A stretch of 64,000 nt of DNA from Bradyrhizobium sp. AZCC 1719 (GTDB lineage Bacteria; Pseudomonadota; Alphaproteobacteria; Rhizobiales; Xanthobacteraceae), in NCBI RefSeq assembly GCF_036924525.1, contig NZ_JAZHRU010000001.1, positions 682,001 to 746,000 on the forward strand. Direction: 5' to 3'. Each line of letters begins with the position of its first letter. Positions within the stretch are counted from its first letter, which is position 1. A program made the position numbers and the translations under genes. Below are positions 8,321 through 16,542 of this stretch, one piece after another. Under the pieces are notes generated by a model. That model worked only from the letters and a program-made list of their open reading frames with translations. It did not search any database and was not told the DNA's origin.

Positions 8321-10087
8321 ATGGAAGCGCCCGGCCCCGAGCGAAGACTCGCTGCGGTCCTTGCCGCCGACATGGTCGGCTACAGCCGGCTGATGGAGGT
8401 CGACGAGGCGGGGACACTCGCACGCCTGAAAACCCATCGGCTCGAGCTGATCGATCCCTCCATCGCCAAGAACCGGGGCCGCATCATCAAGACCAGCGGC
8501 GACGGCATGCTGGTGGAATTCCACAGCGTCGTTGATGCGGTATCGTGCGCCGCCGAGATCCAGCGCCGGATGGCGCGGCGCAATGCCGACGTGTCGCCGG
8601 CGCGGTGGATCCAGTTCCGCATCGGTATCAATCTGGGCGACATCCTCATCGAGGAGAACGATATTTTCGGCGACGGCGTCAACATCGCGGCGCGTCTCGA
8701 AGTGCTCGCCGAGCCGGGCGGCATCTGCGTCTCGGGCGCCGTGCGCGATCAGGTCGGCGACCGGCTTGACGACATCGCCTTTGAGGATCTCGGCAACCAG
8801 AACGTCAAGAACATCACCCGCCCGATTCACGTCTTCCGGGTGCGCCTCGCGCTGGATGCAGCCGATGCGCATGCAAGCGGCAAGGACGGCGCGGCGACCG
8901 GAATCACGACGAGGAAGCCATCCATCGCCGTGCTGCCGCTGGTCAACATGAGCGGCGATCCGGAGCAGGAATTCTTTGCCGACGGCCTCACCGAGGACAT
9001 CATCACCGAGCTGTCGCGGTTTCGCGACCTGCTCATCATCTCGCGCAACTCGACCTTCGTGCACAAGGGCAAGGCGGTGAAGGTGCAGGAGGTCGCGCGC
9101 GAGCTCGACGTCGAATATGTGCTCGAGGGCAGCGTGCGCAAGGCCGGCGATCGCGTTCGCGTCACCGTGCAGTTGATCGACGCGCAAACCGACCGGCATG
9201 TCTGGGCCGAACGCTACGATCGCAAGCTCGAGGATATATTTGCGATCCAGGACGAGGTGACTGGAGCGATCGTTGCCACGCTTCCCGGCCGCGTCGAGGC
9301 CGCCACGCAGGAACGGGCGAAGCGCAAGCGGCCGGACAACATGGCAGCCTATGAGTGCGTGCTCGCCGCCAAGGTGCTGCACCACCGCTCGCGGCGCGAA
9401 GACAATGCGCAGGCGCAGATCCTGCTCGACCGCGCCATCGCGCTCGATCCGAACTATGCGCACGCCCATGCCTGGAAGGCCTGCGTGCTGGGGCAGACCT
9501 GGACCTATGGATGGTGCGAAGATCGCGACGCCACCTTCCAGCAGGTGGCTGCCGAGTTGCAGATCGCGCTGGCGCTCGATGACAATGACAGCGACGTTCA
9601 CCGCATCCTGGCCGCGGTGAACCTGACGCGCGACGATCATGACAGGGGCGCCTATCATCAGGAGCGGGCGCTCGCACTCAATCCCAACTACGATCTCGTC
9701 GTGGTGCAGCAGGGCGAATTTCTGACCTGGCTGGGGCGGCCGGAAGAAGGAATCGACTGGATCAGGAAGGCGATGCGCCTCAACCCGTTCCACCCCGAGC
9801 GCTTCTGGAGCCACCTCGGTCGTGCGTATTATTGCGCCGAGAAATTTGCCGAAGCGGCCGAAGCGTTCGCGCGGATCACGCGGCCCGACTTTACCCATCA
9901 CGCCTTCCTCGCCGCCATCTTCGCGCAGATGGGCGACGCCGTCGCGGCCGGCGCGCATGCCGCAGAAGTCGTCAAGCTCGAGCCGGGTTTCTCGGTGGCC
10001 GCCTATCTCGCGACCCAGCACTACAAGCACGAGGCCGATCGGGCGCGTCACGAGGCGGGCCTCCTCAAGGCCGGATTGCCGGCGTGA
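8321..10087 (+). CDS. Class III adenylate/guanylate cyclase with TolB-like and TPR regions
   Basis: A 588-residue protein. ATG 8321 is chosen since the upstream extension to 8144 would overlap opgH. Residues 8-180 form a class III nucleotidyl cyclase domain: metal Asp17 in LAADMVGYS, Asp61 in SGDGMLVEF, and FGDGVNIAARLE. Next, about 205-310, comes the PSIAVLPLVNMSGDPEQEFFADG module often found in these fusions (TolB/FlgO-like), with DVEYVLEGSVRKAGDRVRV. The C-terminal 250 residues are TPR-like helices (LDRAIALDPNYAHAHAWKA, ERALALNPNYDLVVVQQGEFL). No membrane segment, so cytoplasmic. It is a paralogue of the gene at 17394. The product (cAMP or cGMP) and the sensed signal are unknown. Confidence 0.9.
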   Translation: MEAPGPERRLAAVLAADMVGYSRLMEVDEAGTLARLKTHRLELIDPSIAKNRGRIIKTSGDGMLVEFHSVVDAVSCAAEIQRRMARRNADVSPARWIQFRIGINLGDILIEENDIFGDGVNIAARLEVLAEPGGICVSGAVRDQVGDRLDDIAFEDLGNQNVKNITRPIHVFRVRLALDAADAHASGKDGAATGITTRKPSIAVLPLVNMSGDPEQEFFADGLTEDIITELSRFRDLLIISRNSTFVHKGKAVKVQEVARELDVEYVLEGSVRKAGDRVRVTVQLIDAQTDRHVWAERYDRKLEDIFAIQDEVTGAIVATLPGRVEAATQERAKRKRPDNMAAYECVLAAKVLHHRSRREDNAQAQILLDRAIALDPNYAHAHAWKACVLGQTWTYGWCEDRDATFQQVAAELQIALALDDNDSDVHRILAAVNLTRDDHDRGAYHQERALALNPNYDLVVVQQGEFLTWLGRPEEGIDWIRKAMRLNPFHPERFWSHLGRAYYCAEKFAEAAEAFARITRPDFTHHAFLAAIFAQMGDAVAAGAHAAEVVKLEPGFSVAAYLATQHYKHEADRARHEAGLLKAGLPA

Positions 10088-10275
10088 GGGGTGGCAGGAT
10101 CAGATCATATAGTGATGGCGGTGTTATCGACGATTCGAAGAAACCGAAGACTCTTGGAGCTTGCTCGCGGTTGGCAGTCCGTCTTCGCTTTCACTTCGTT
10201 CAAGCTACGCCGGACACGCTTCGACCTGACAGTCTCCGCGTGGCTGCGCCACGCGTAGCCCGTCAGGGCGAAGCG

Positions 10276-10350
10276 TGGTGGGCGCGACAGGGATCGAACC
10301 TGTGACCCCTACCATGTCAAGGTAGTGCTCTCCCGCTGAGCTACGCGCCC
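10276..10350 (-). tRNA. tRNA-Val (anticodon GAC)
   Basis: Read on the minus strand the sequence folds as a complete 75-nt cloverleaf: acceptor GGGCGCG pairs with CGCGCCC, D arm GCTC/GAGC, anticodon stem CTACC/GGTAG with loop TTGACAT giving anticodon GAC, T arm ACAGG-TTCGATC-CCTGT, and an encoded ACCA 3' end. No integrase or attachment-site duplication is visible beside it. Confidence 0.96.
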
Positions 10351-10484
10351 CAGAATGGGATGACCTGTCATCCCGCTCCAGCTTTATTCGTATTGGGTGG
10401 GGTCCGTATATCGGCTCCAAAGCGCCCGGGCAAGGATGCTCGGGACTAATTTCTGCTGCCTTTTCGGACGAAATAGCCGCCGAA

Positions 10485-10844
10485 TCAGGCCGCCAGCATC
10501 TTGTTCACTTCGCTGACCAGTTCGCGGAGGTGAACGGGCTTGGCCAGCACCTTGGCGTTCTTGGGTGCCTCCGAATCGGAATTCAGGGCGACCGCGGCAA
10601 AGCCGGTGATGAACATGATCTTGATGTCGGGGTCGAGTTCCGAGGCGCGGCGCGCCAGTTCGATGCCATCCATTTCCGGCATCACGATATCGGTCAGCAG
10701 CATCTCGAACGGCTCCTCACGCAGCCGCTGATAGGCCGACATGCCGTTGTCGTGGGGCGAGACCTGAAACCCGGCGTTTTCCAGCGCCTTGACCAGGAAA
10801 CGTCGCATGTCGTTGTCGTCTTCGGCGAGGAGGATCTTGTGCAT
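10485..10844 (-). CDS. cpdR: Single-domain response regulator CpdR
   Basis: A 119-residue receiver domain with no output domain. The acidic pair lies at residues 9-10 (AEDDND), the phosphoacceptor is Asp52 in LLTDIVMPEMDG and the conserved Lys is in AKPVHLRE. The start is ATG at 10844; the frame continues upstream but without receiver sequence. CpdR proteins receive phosphate from the CckA-ChpT relay and, when unphosphorylated, direct ClpXP to cell-cycle substrates. Sequence and position between tRNA-Val and a divergent N-formylglutamate amidohydrolase fit cpdR of Bradyrhizobium-type genomes, so the symbol is by family and context. Confidence 0.85.
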   Translation of the reverse strand: MHKILLAEDDNDMRRFLVKALENAGFQVSPHDNGMSAYQRLREEPFEMLLTDIVMPEMDGIELARRASELDPDIKIMFITGFAAVALNSDSEAPKNAKVLAKPVHLRELVSEVNKMLAA

Positions 10845-11163
10845 GGCGTTCAGTCGTCGAACCTGGCTTGGAGGATCATTGCGCCCACTAAGCCCGACAG
10901 AGGGTAAATTTCGGGTGAAAGGTAACGGCTTCTTGGCGGCAGCGGGTGGCGCTATTTTTGTAGCGGAGCGCATCAGGATCGATCAACGCGGCGCTTTTCA
11001 GGCGTTTACGACACCTTCCAGGAGAACGGTGGCTTTTTTCGCTTGGCAGAATGATTACGATTACGGACAATGCATCCTTACAACACCCTGCCCTCCGGCA
11101 GAATCGGTCGCATGATCGGCCAGCCGAAGGGAAATGCGGACATTCAAGGGACGGCGCCCGACG
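10845..11163. other. Intergenic region between cpdR and N-formylglutamate amidohydrolase
   Basis: A 319-bp divergent promoter region. I see no clear ORF, RNA gene or confident CtrA box. An in-frame ATG at 11134 preceded by GAAGGGA could be an alternative start of the amidohydrolase gene. Confidence 0.5.
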
Positions 11164-12051
11164 ATGACCCAGTTTGATGGCGAACTGTCGCCTCCCTTCG
11201 AGATCGTGGAGCCGCAGCATTGGCGGGCGCCGATCATCTTCAACTCGCCCCATTCCGGCTCGGTCTACCCGGCCGAATTCCTCAACGCCTCCCGGATCGA
11301 CCTCGCCGCGCTGCGCCGCTCCGAGGATTCGTTCATGGACGAATTGATCGGCGGTCTGAGCGACCAGGGCTTTCCGACGGTGCGGGTCAATTTCCCCCGC
11401 TCCTATGTCGACGTGAACCGCGAGCCCTATGAACTCGATCCACGGATGTTCACCGGCCGCCTGCCGAGCTTTGCCAATACCCGCTCGATGCGGGTGGCCG
11501 GCGGCCTCGGCACCATCCCGCGCGTGGTCGGCGACGGGCAGGAAATCTATCGCGAGCGGCTTTCCGTCGATGACGCGCTGGGGCGGATCGAGGCGCTCTA
11601 CAAGCCGTACCACCGGGCGTTGCGGCGGCTAATCAACAAGGCCCATCAGGCGTTCGGGACCGTGATCCTGGTCGATTGCCACTCGATGCCGTCGGTCGGC
11701 GTGTCCAGAGATGAGCCGCGGCGGCCCGATATCGTGATCGGCGATCGCTACGGCACCAGTTGCGCGAGCCTTTTGCCCGATGTCGTCGAGCACATCATGA
11801 GCGGGCTCGGCTATTCGATCGGTCGCAACAAGCCCTATGCCGGCGGCTTCATTACCGAGCACTACGGCAACCCGGCGAGCGGCCTGCACACCGTGCAGCT
11901 CGAACTCAACCGCGCGATCTACATGGATGAGCGGCGCAGGGAGCGCAGTCCCCGCTTTGCCCAGGTGGCCACCGATTTCGCTGCGCTCGCGGAAGCCTTG
12001 GCACGGGTCCCGCTCGGCGACCTCGGCCCATTCCAGGCGGCGGCGGAGTAG
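11164..12051 (+). CDS. N-formylglutamate amidohydrolase
   Basis: A 295-residue protein (305 if the in-frame ATG 11134 is used; the shorter form begins MTQFDGE). Family hallmarks are FNSPHSGSVYP near residue 27, RRSEDSFMDELI, VNFPRSYVDVNREPYELDPRMF, VDCHSMPS and GGFITEHYGNPASGLHTVQLELNR, which contain the His and Glu residues expected to bind metal. The enzyme releases formate from N-formyl-L-glutamate, the last step of one histidine degradation route. No hut genes are adjacent, so its role here may be more general. It is divergent from cpdR and followed by a small RNA read toward it. Confidence 0.9.
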   Translation: MTQFDGELSPPFEIVEPQHWRAPIIFNSPHSGSVYPAEFLNASRIDLAALRRSEDSFMDELIGGLSDQGFPTVRVNFPRSYVDVNREPYELDPRMFTGRLPSFANTRSMRVAGGLGTIPRVVGDGQEIYRERLSVDDALGRIEALYKPYHRALRRLINKAHQAFGTVILVDCHSMPSVGVSRDEPRRPDIVIGDRYGTSCASLLPDVVEHIMSGLGYSIGRNKPYAGGFITEHYGNPASGLHTVQLELNRAIYMDERRRERSPRFAQVATDFAALAEALARVPLGDLGPFQAAAE

Positions 12052-12061
12052 AGGCTGCGTC

Positions 12062-12177
12062 GTCATTCCGGGATGGTCCGAAGGACCGGACCTCAGAAGC
12101 GCAATTGCGCATCGGGGAATCTCGAGATTCTCAGGTGCGGAATTGCGCACCATAGTTCGCTTCGCGCTCGGAATGAC
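12062..12177. repeat. Imperfect palindromic intergenic repeat, GTCATTCCGG type, copy 1
   Basis: Begins GTCATTCCGGGATGG and ends GCTCGGAATGAC, with internal GGGAATCTCGAGATTC. The same outer arms and internal GGAATCTCGAGATTCC occur at 32711-32790, so this is a dispersed repeat family rather than a gene-specific element. Confidence 0.7.
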
Positions 12178-12191
12178 GTGGCACCCCGAAA

Positions 12192-12281
12192 GAAAAAAGG
12201 GCCGCTTGAATGAACAAGCGGCCCAAGTCTAGGGAGGAAACGCCCAAGGAGGGCAGCGATAGCGCGAGGCGCTACCGCACC
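12192..12281 (-). ncRNA. mmgR: suhB/mmgR-type (alpha-r8) small RNA
   Basis: On the minus strand a promoter-like pair (12288-12316) is followed about 7 nt later by roughly 90 nt containing GTTTCCTCCCTAGACTTGGG, then a strong GC hairpin and six Ts. The pyrimidine-rich GTTTCCTCCCT block just before the terminator is the conserved core I remember for the alphaproteobacterial suhB motif, known as mmgR in Sinorhizobium, where it limits polyhydroxybutyrate granule accumulation. The location also fits: between an N-formylglutamate amidohydrolase and an inositol-monophosphatase-family gene. Exact ends are inferred from promoter and terminator positions. No ORF is carried. Confidence 0.8.
12193..12224 (-). 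terminator. Rho-independent terminator of the small RNA
   Basis: Perfect 10-bp stem GGGCCGCTTG / CAAGCGGCCC with a 6-nt loop, followed on the minus strand by TTTTTTCTTTC. The T run lies only on the minus-strand side, which fixes the direction. Confidence 0.9.
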
Positions 12282-12287
12282 GCAACA

Positions 12288-12316
12288 ATATGCGACCGCG
12301 CTGCACAAAAGGCAAG
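12288..12316 (-). promoter_or_regulatory. Predicted housekeeping promoter of the small RNA
   Basis: Minus strand CTTGCC (12311-12316), exactly 17 nt spacer, then GCATAT (12288-12293). This resembles the alphaproteobacterial sigma-70-type consensus (CTTGAC, N17, CTATAT) and predicts a start near 12281. Confidence 0.65.
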
Positions 12317-12600
12317 AGTTTTCGGACCTCTTCCGGTGCAAACCAGGTCAGTCTGGCGAATCGGCAACACTGGCGGATCCGACATTTTAGTTAAGTAATA
12401 TCAATGACTTGCAGATAAAGCCGCGTCAGTTCCGTACTTACTGCAGTGCTGGTATGCCAAAACTCGCGACTTCGTGATGGCCGAGCTAACCAAAAATCCA
12501 CGCCTGAAACGAAGCCTTTTCGAAAGCGATTCGAAAGTCTGTTCGCAAGACGAATGGGAATAACGTGCCGTTAGCGATGCGCGGCAGCCCGGATTGGGCT

Positions 12601-12698
12601 AGAGCTTCGGTTCTGATTGAATCAGAACCGAAGCTCTAGCTTCTTGTTTCGACGCGTTTTCTTCACGCGAACCGGTATCCACTTCGCTCGAAAACGCT
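12601..12698. repeat. Dispersed palindromic repeat, AGAGCTTCGGTTCTGATT type, copy 1
   Basis: A perfect inverted repeat (AGAGCTTCGGTTCTGATT and its complement around a short centre) is followed by GACGCGTTTTCTTCACGCG and CTTCGCTCGAAAACGCT. An inverted second copy lies at 50996-51094 and a partial one at 45561-45606. The rest of the 12317-12600 stretch shows nothing I can call. Confidence 0.85.
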
Positions 12699-12739
12699 AT
12701 GGGCAAGAGACGGCATTTCTAGTGCGGTAAGGGACAGCC

Positions 12740-13519
12740 GTGACGGTCATCGATTTTACAGCCTTTATCGGGCGCCTTGCTACCGCTGCGGGCGAGACCA
12801 TCCTGCCGTTCTTCCGGACCTCACTTTCGATCGACAACAAGAGCGCCAGCGATTTCGATCCGGTCACCGAGGCCGATCGCGCCGCCGAAGCCGTCATGCG
12901 CCGCCTGATCAAGGCCAATTTCCCCCAGCACGGCATCGTCGGCGAGGAATTCGGCACCGAGCGCGAGGATGCCGAATATGTCTGGGTGCTCGACCCGATC
13001 GACGGCACCAAGTCCTTCATCGCGGGCTTTCCGATCTGGGGCACCCTGATCGCGCTCTTGCACAAGGGCATGCCGGTGTTCGGGATGATGAACCAGCCCT
13101 ATATCGGCGAGCGCTTTTCCGGCGACAGCGGCTCGGCGCACTATTCCGGGCCGTCCGGCGAGCGCCGGCTGACGGTGCGCCGCTGCGCATCGCTGAAGGA
13201 GGCGACCTCCTTCACCACCAGTCCGCTGCTGATGAACGCCGCCGACCGCGAGATCTTCGGCCGGGTCGAAAATGCAGTGAAGCTGTCGCGCTATGGCGGC
13301 GACTGCTATTCCTACTGCATGCTGGCGGCCGGCCATCTCGACCTCGTGGTCGAGACCGAACTCAAGCCCTATGACATCGCGGCATTGATCCCGATCGTCA
13401 CCGGGGCCGGCGGTGTCGTCACCAATTGGGAGGGCGGACCCGCCCAGAGCGGTGGCCGCATCGTCGCCGCCGGCGACGCCCGGGTACACGAGGCCACGCT
13501 GAAATTGCTGAACAGCTAG
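12740..13519 (+). CDS. hisN: Histidinol-phosphatase HisN / inositol-monophosphatase family
   Basis: A 259-residue member of the Mg/Li-sensitive phosphatase superfamily, started at GTG 12740. Metal ligands are visible: Glu69-Glu70 in GEEFG, Asp85-P-I-Asp88-G-T, and Asp in the YGGDCYSYCMLAAGHLDLVVE region near residue 190, with LKPYDIAALIPIVTGAGG. The pattern of residues is that of alphaproteobacterial HisN, which dephosphorylates L-histidinol phosphate; SuhB-type inositol monophosphatase or a 3'(2'),5'-bisphosphate nucleotidase are alternatives. It lies next to and divergent from the suhB/mmgR-type RNA, matching the arrangement that gave that RNA its name. Confidence 0.83.
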   Translation: MTVIDFTAFIGRLATAAGETILPFFRTSLSIDNKSASDFDPVTEADRAAEAVMRRLIKANFPQHGIVGEEFGTEREDAEYVWVLDPIDGTKSFIAGFPIWGTLIALLHKGMPVFGMMNQPYIGERFSGDSGSAHYSGPSGERRLTVRRCASLKEATSFTTSPLLMNAADREIFGRVENAVKLSRYGGDCYSYCMLAAGHLDLVVETELKPYDIAALIPIVTGAGGVVTNWEGGPAQSGGRIVAAGDARVHEATLKLLNS

Positions 13520-13670
13520 AGGCGGCCACGTCACCCAGAGTTCGGTAAGACTCGCGCGTACCGACGAACTGCTGCTTTGCTCCCGGTGCAATCGCGGGAC
13601 CTTGCATCGAGCGGTTCATCGCGTACGATGCCCCGAACACGCACGTTAGATGCGGGATCGGGGAGCACTC

Positions 13671-14639
13671 ATGAGACCGCTGAGCAAGCTGCTTGCCGGA
13701 CTGACGCTGTTATTGTTGCCGACGCTGGCCTCAGCGCAGGATTTCCCGAGCAAACCGATCAAGCTGATCGTGCCGTTCCCGGCCGGCGGTCCCAACGACA
13801 TCATCGCGCGGCTGGTCGGCCAGCGCATGTCGGAAATCACGAAGCAGCCGGCCGTGATCGACAATCGCGGCGGCCAGGCCGGCGTGCTCGGCACCGATGC
13901 GATCGCAAAGGCAGCCCCCGACGGCTACACGATCGGAATCGTGAGCGCGAGCGCGCTGGTCATCAATCCGACGATGGAAAAGGTGCCCTACGACGTGGCG
14001 AAGGATTTCGCGCCCGTCACGCTCGTGACGACAGTGCCGGAAATGCTGGTCGTCGCCAGCAACGTGCCCGCTGGTGATATGAAGGAACTGATCGCGCTCG
14101 CCAAGGCGCAGCCCGGGAAACTCAATTTTGCTTCCGCCGGTGTCGGCGGCATGCCGCATCTTGCCGGTGAACTGCTCAAACAGACGGCGGGAATTGACAT
14201 CGTGCACGTGCCCTACCGCGGCGCTGCGCCCGCCATCAACGATCTGCTCGGCCAGCAGGTGCAGATGGCGTTCCTCGATCTGCCGGTGCTGCTGCCGCAT
14301 ATCAAGGCGGGCAGCCTGCGCCCGATTGCCCTTGGCGCGCCGAAACGCGCGCCCACCTCACCTGACGTGCCGACCACCGCAGAAGTCGGCATGCCGGATC
14401 TCCTGATCGAAAACTGGTATGGCATGATCGCGCCGGCCGGAGTGCCCGAGGCGATTGTCGCCACCCTGAACCGCGTCGCCAACGAAGCGATGAACGATCC
14501 GCAGGTCAAGCAGAAGCTTGCAGATCAAGGCCTGACGGTTGCCGGCAACACGCCGGGGCATTTTCGCGACTACATCGGAACCGAGGCCCAAAAGTGGGCG
14601 CGCGTCATCAAGGCTGCCGGCCTCGCCACCGGCAAGTAA
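13671..14639 (+). CDS. TctC/Bug-type tripartite tricarboxylate transporter substrate-binding protein
   Basis: A 322-residue periplasmic binding protein. The start is ATG 13671 with GGGGA ten bases upstream. A Sec signal peptide (MRPLSKLLAGLTLLLLPTLASAQ) precedes the Bug fold: FPSKPIKLIVPFPAGGPNDIIARLVG, VIDNRGGQAGVLGTDAIAKAAPDGYT, and HVPYRGAAPAINDLLGQQVQ. These proteins bind carboxylates or related ligands for TctAB permeases. No tctA or tctB lies nearby, so it is one of the orphan Bug proteins common in this bacterial group. It converges on a LysR gene that may or may not regulate it. Confidence 0.9.
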   Translation: MRPLSKLLAGLTLLLLPTLASAQDFPSKPIKLIVPFPAGGPNDIIARLVGQRMSEITKQPAVIDNRGGQAGVLGTDAIAKAAPDGYTIGIVSASALVINPTMEKVPYDVAKDFAPVTLVTTVPEMLVVASNVPAGDMKELIALAKAQPGKLNFASAGVGGMPHLAGELLKQTAGIDIVHVPYRGAAPAINDLLGQQVQMAFLDLPVLLPHIKAGSLRPIALGAPKRAPTSPDVPTTAEVGMPDLLIENWYGMIAPAGVPEAIVATLNRVANEAMNDPQVKQKLADQGLTVAGNTPGHFRDYIGTEAQKWARVIKAAGLATGK

Positions 14640-14675
14640 CGCCGGGCCATCCAAGCCCCTCAGCATTCGCTTTCC

Positions 14676-15569
14676 TCAACGTGGCGCAGATTTGCGGAGG
14701 TGCTCGGCCAATTGCTGCGCCGGCTTGGGCAGCGCCCGAAAGCTCCGGGCGCAGATCACGAGCCGCCGGTTGGCCCAGGAATCCCTGATCCTGATGACAT
14801 TGATCTTCGTCGATCTCGCGCATCGCTTTGCCGCGACTTCAGGCATCACGCCAATGCCGATGCCGGCGGCGACCATCTGGCTAATCGCATCGAAATTGTT
14901 CAGCCGTGCACGAAAGCGCAGCCGTGCACCGAGACGCGCGGCGTGTCCGCTGACATGGGCGTGCAGCGCGATCGAGCTGATCAAGCCGACGAAATCGCGC
15001 TCCACTACTTCGGCGAAATCGACCTGCCGCCGATTAGCCAACTCGTCGTTCCGCGCGGCAACCAGCACCAGCCGATCTTCGCTGAACGGCATCCGCTCGA
15101 TATTGTCTGCAAGCGCGTGTTCGGCCGCCAGCCCGAGATCGGCGGCACCGATGACGATGGCGCGGGCAATGTCGCTGCTTTCGCGTTCCTCGACATCGAT
15201 CGAAATGTTAGGATGTGCCGCCAGAAAGGCCGCCAATGTCTTCGGCAGATATTCCGAAAGTCCCGACGTGTTGGCGAGCAAGCGGACGGAGGCCTTCATG
15301 CCGCGGGCAAAGTCGGCGAGATCGCCGCGCATGGTCTCGACGTTGTGGAGCACGATCCTGGCATGGTCGAGCAGGCTTTCACCGGCCGGCGTCAGTTCGA
15401 CGCCGCGCCGGCCGCGCCTCAGCAGCGAAACGCCGAGCGCTTCTTCCAGGCCCTTGATCCGCTCACTCGCCGACGCCAGCGCAAGATGGATCCGCTGCGC
15501 GCCGTTGGTGATGCTGCGGGTCTCGGCGACCGCGATGAAAAGCTGAAGATCGACCAGATCGAAACGCAT
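14676..15569 (-). CDS. LysR-family transcriptional regulator
   Basis: A 297-residue protein from ATG 15569 (MRFDLVDLQLF). Residues 1-62 form the winged helix-turn-helix with SITNGAQRIHLALASASERIKGLEEALGVSLLRRGRRGVELTPAG; residues about 90-295 are the effector-binding domain, ending in HLRKSAPR. The longer frame to 15668 runs into the palindromic repeat upstream and is rejected. It is divergent from the TauE/SafE exporter gene, the usual arrangement for a LysR regulator and its target, so control of that exporter is the most likely role. Confidence 0.9.
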   Translation of the reverse strand: MRFDLVDLQLFIAVAETRSITNGAQRIHLALASASERIKGLEEALGVSLLRRGRRGVELTPAGESLLDHARIVLHNVETMRGDLADFARGMKASVRLLANTSGLSEYLPKTLAAFLAAHPNISIDVEERESSDIARAIVIGAADLGLAAEHALADNIERMPFSEDRLVLVAARNDELANRRQVDFAEVVERDFVGLISSIALHAHVSGHAARLGARLRFRARLNNFDAISQMVAAGIGIGVMPEVAAKRCARSTKINVIRIRDSWANRRLVICARSFRALPKPAQQLAEHLRKSAPR

Positions 15570-15583
15570 GGGGAATTTCCTAA

Positions 15584-15688
15584 CCCTCATGGTGAGGAGC
15601 GCCGAAGGCGCGTCTCGAACCATGCGGCCCGGGTGTCGCCCGCGGCCATCCTTCGAGACGCGCGCCATGCGCGCTCCTCAGGATGAGG
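15584..15688. repeat. Dispersed palindromic repeat, CATCCTTCGAGACGC type, copy 1
   Basis: Starts CCCTCATGGTGAGGAGCG, contains GTCTCGAACCATG and CATCCTTCGAGACGCGC, and ends CTCCTCAGGATGAGG; the two halves are imperfect inverted copies. A second copy lies at 28018-28118 between gltB and gltD. Confidence 0.85.
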
Positions 15689-15785
15689 ACCAACGTGCGT
15701 GGCACCGACAGCCTTCGCCTTAGCCGAAGGCTGTCTCCGTAATCTCCAGATTGTGCCTGATACGCCGATAGGTCAATGTCCGCCC

Positions 15786-16538
15786 ATGTTCGATTCCCTG
15801 CTCATTCTCATCGCCGCGGCTTTCCTGCTGGCCGGCTTCATCAAGGGCGTGATCGGGCTCGGCCTGCCGACCGTATCAATGGGCCTGCTCGCGGTGACGA
15901 TGCCGCCGGCGCAGGCGATTGCGATCATGATCGTGCCGGCGATCGTCACCAATATCTGGCAGACCTTCAGCGGTCCGTATTTGCGCGACATCATGCGGCG
16001 GCTGTGGCCGCTGATGGCCGGCACCGTCGCCGGCATCTGGCTGAACGCGGGACTGTTGACCGGGCCCTACGCGCCCTATGGCACCGTCGTGCTCGGCACA
16101 TTGCTGGTGATCTACGCGATCCTCGGTCTCAGCAAGCTCCACTTCAAGGTTGCGCGCCGCGACGAGAAATGGATCGGCGGCATCGTCGGCCTGGTCACCG
16201 GCGTGGTGTCGGCCGCCACCGGCGTTCAGGTGATCCCGTCGATGCCTTATCTGCAGGCGATCGGGATGGAGAAGGACGAACTGGTGCAGGCGCTCGGCGT
16301 GTTCTTTACCGTCGCCACGGTGGCGCTCGCCTTCAATCTCACCGCCGCGGGCCTGCTGACGGCGGCGACTGCACTGCCCGGCGCCGTCGCGATGGTGGCG
16401 TCCTTTACCGGCATGTTCATCGGGCAGGCGGTGCGGAATCGTATGCAGCCGGACGTGTTCCGCCGCTGGTTCCTGATCGCGATGATCTTGCTCGGCCTCT
16501 ATCTCGCCGGCAGCGCCTTCGTGAAAATCCACGGCTGA
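15786..16538 (+). CDS. TauE/SafE-family membrane exporter
   Basis: A 250-residue protein with about eight hydrophobic segments, started at ATG 15786 (MFDSLLILIAAAFLLAGF). The first half carries the family signature FIKGVIGLGLPTVSMGLL and the repeat half has GGIVGLVTGVVSAATGVQVIPSMPYLQAIGM. Members export sulfite, sulfoacetate or other small anions, or take up related compounds. The substrate cannot be told from sequence. It is divergent from a LysR regulator and converges on a LysE exporter with only 4 bp between their stops. Confidence 0.88.
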   Translation: MFDSLLILIAAAFLLAGFIKGVIGLGLPTVSMGLLAVTMPPAQAIAIMIVPAIVTNIWQTFSGPYLRDIMRRLWPLMAGTVAGIWLNAGLLTGPYAPYGTVVLGTLLVIYAILGLSKLHFKVARRDEKWIGGIVGLVTGVVSAATGVQVIPSMPYLQAIGMEKDELVQALGVFFTVATVALAFNLTAAGLLTAATALPGAVAMVASFTGMFIGQAVRNRMQPDVFRRWFLIAMILLGLYLAGSAFVKIHG

Positions 16539-16542
16539 AGCA

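Noticed and set aside
8222..10051. Long minus-strand frame opposite the first cyclase gene
   Set aside because: High GC leaves long antisense frames; the plus strand encodes a complete recognisable protein and the antisense product has no familiar motif.
10088..10484. tRNA-Val as an integration site
   Set aside because: No integrase, no duplicated tRNA 3' end and no foreign gene block is seen on either side.
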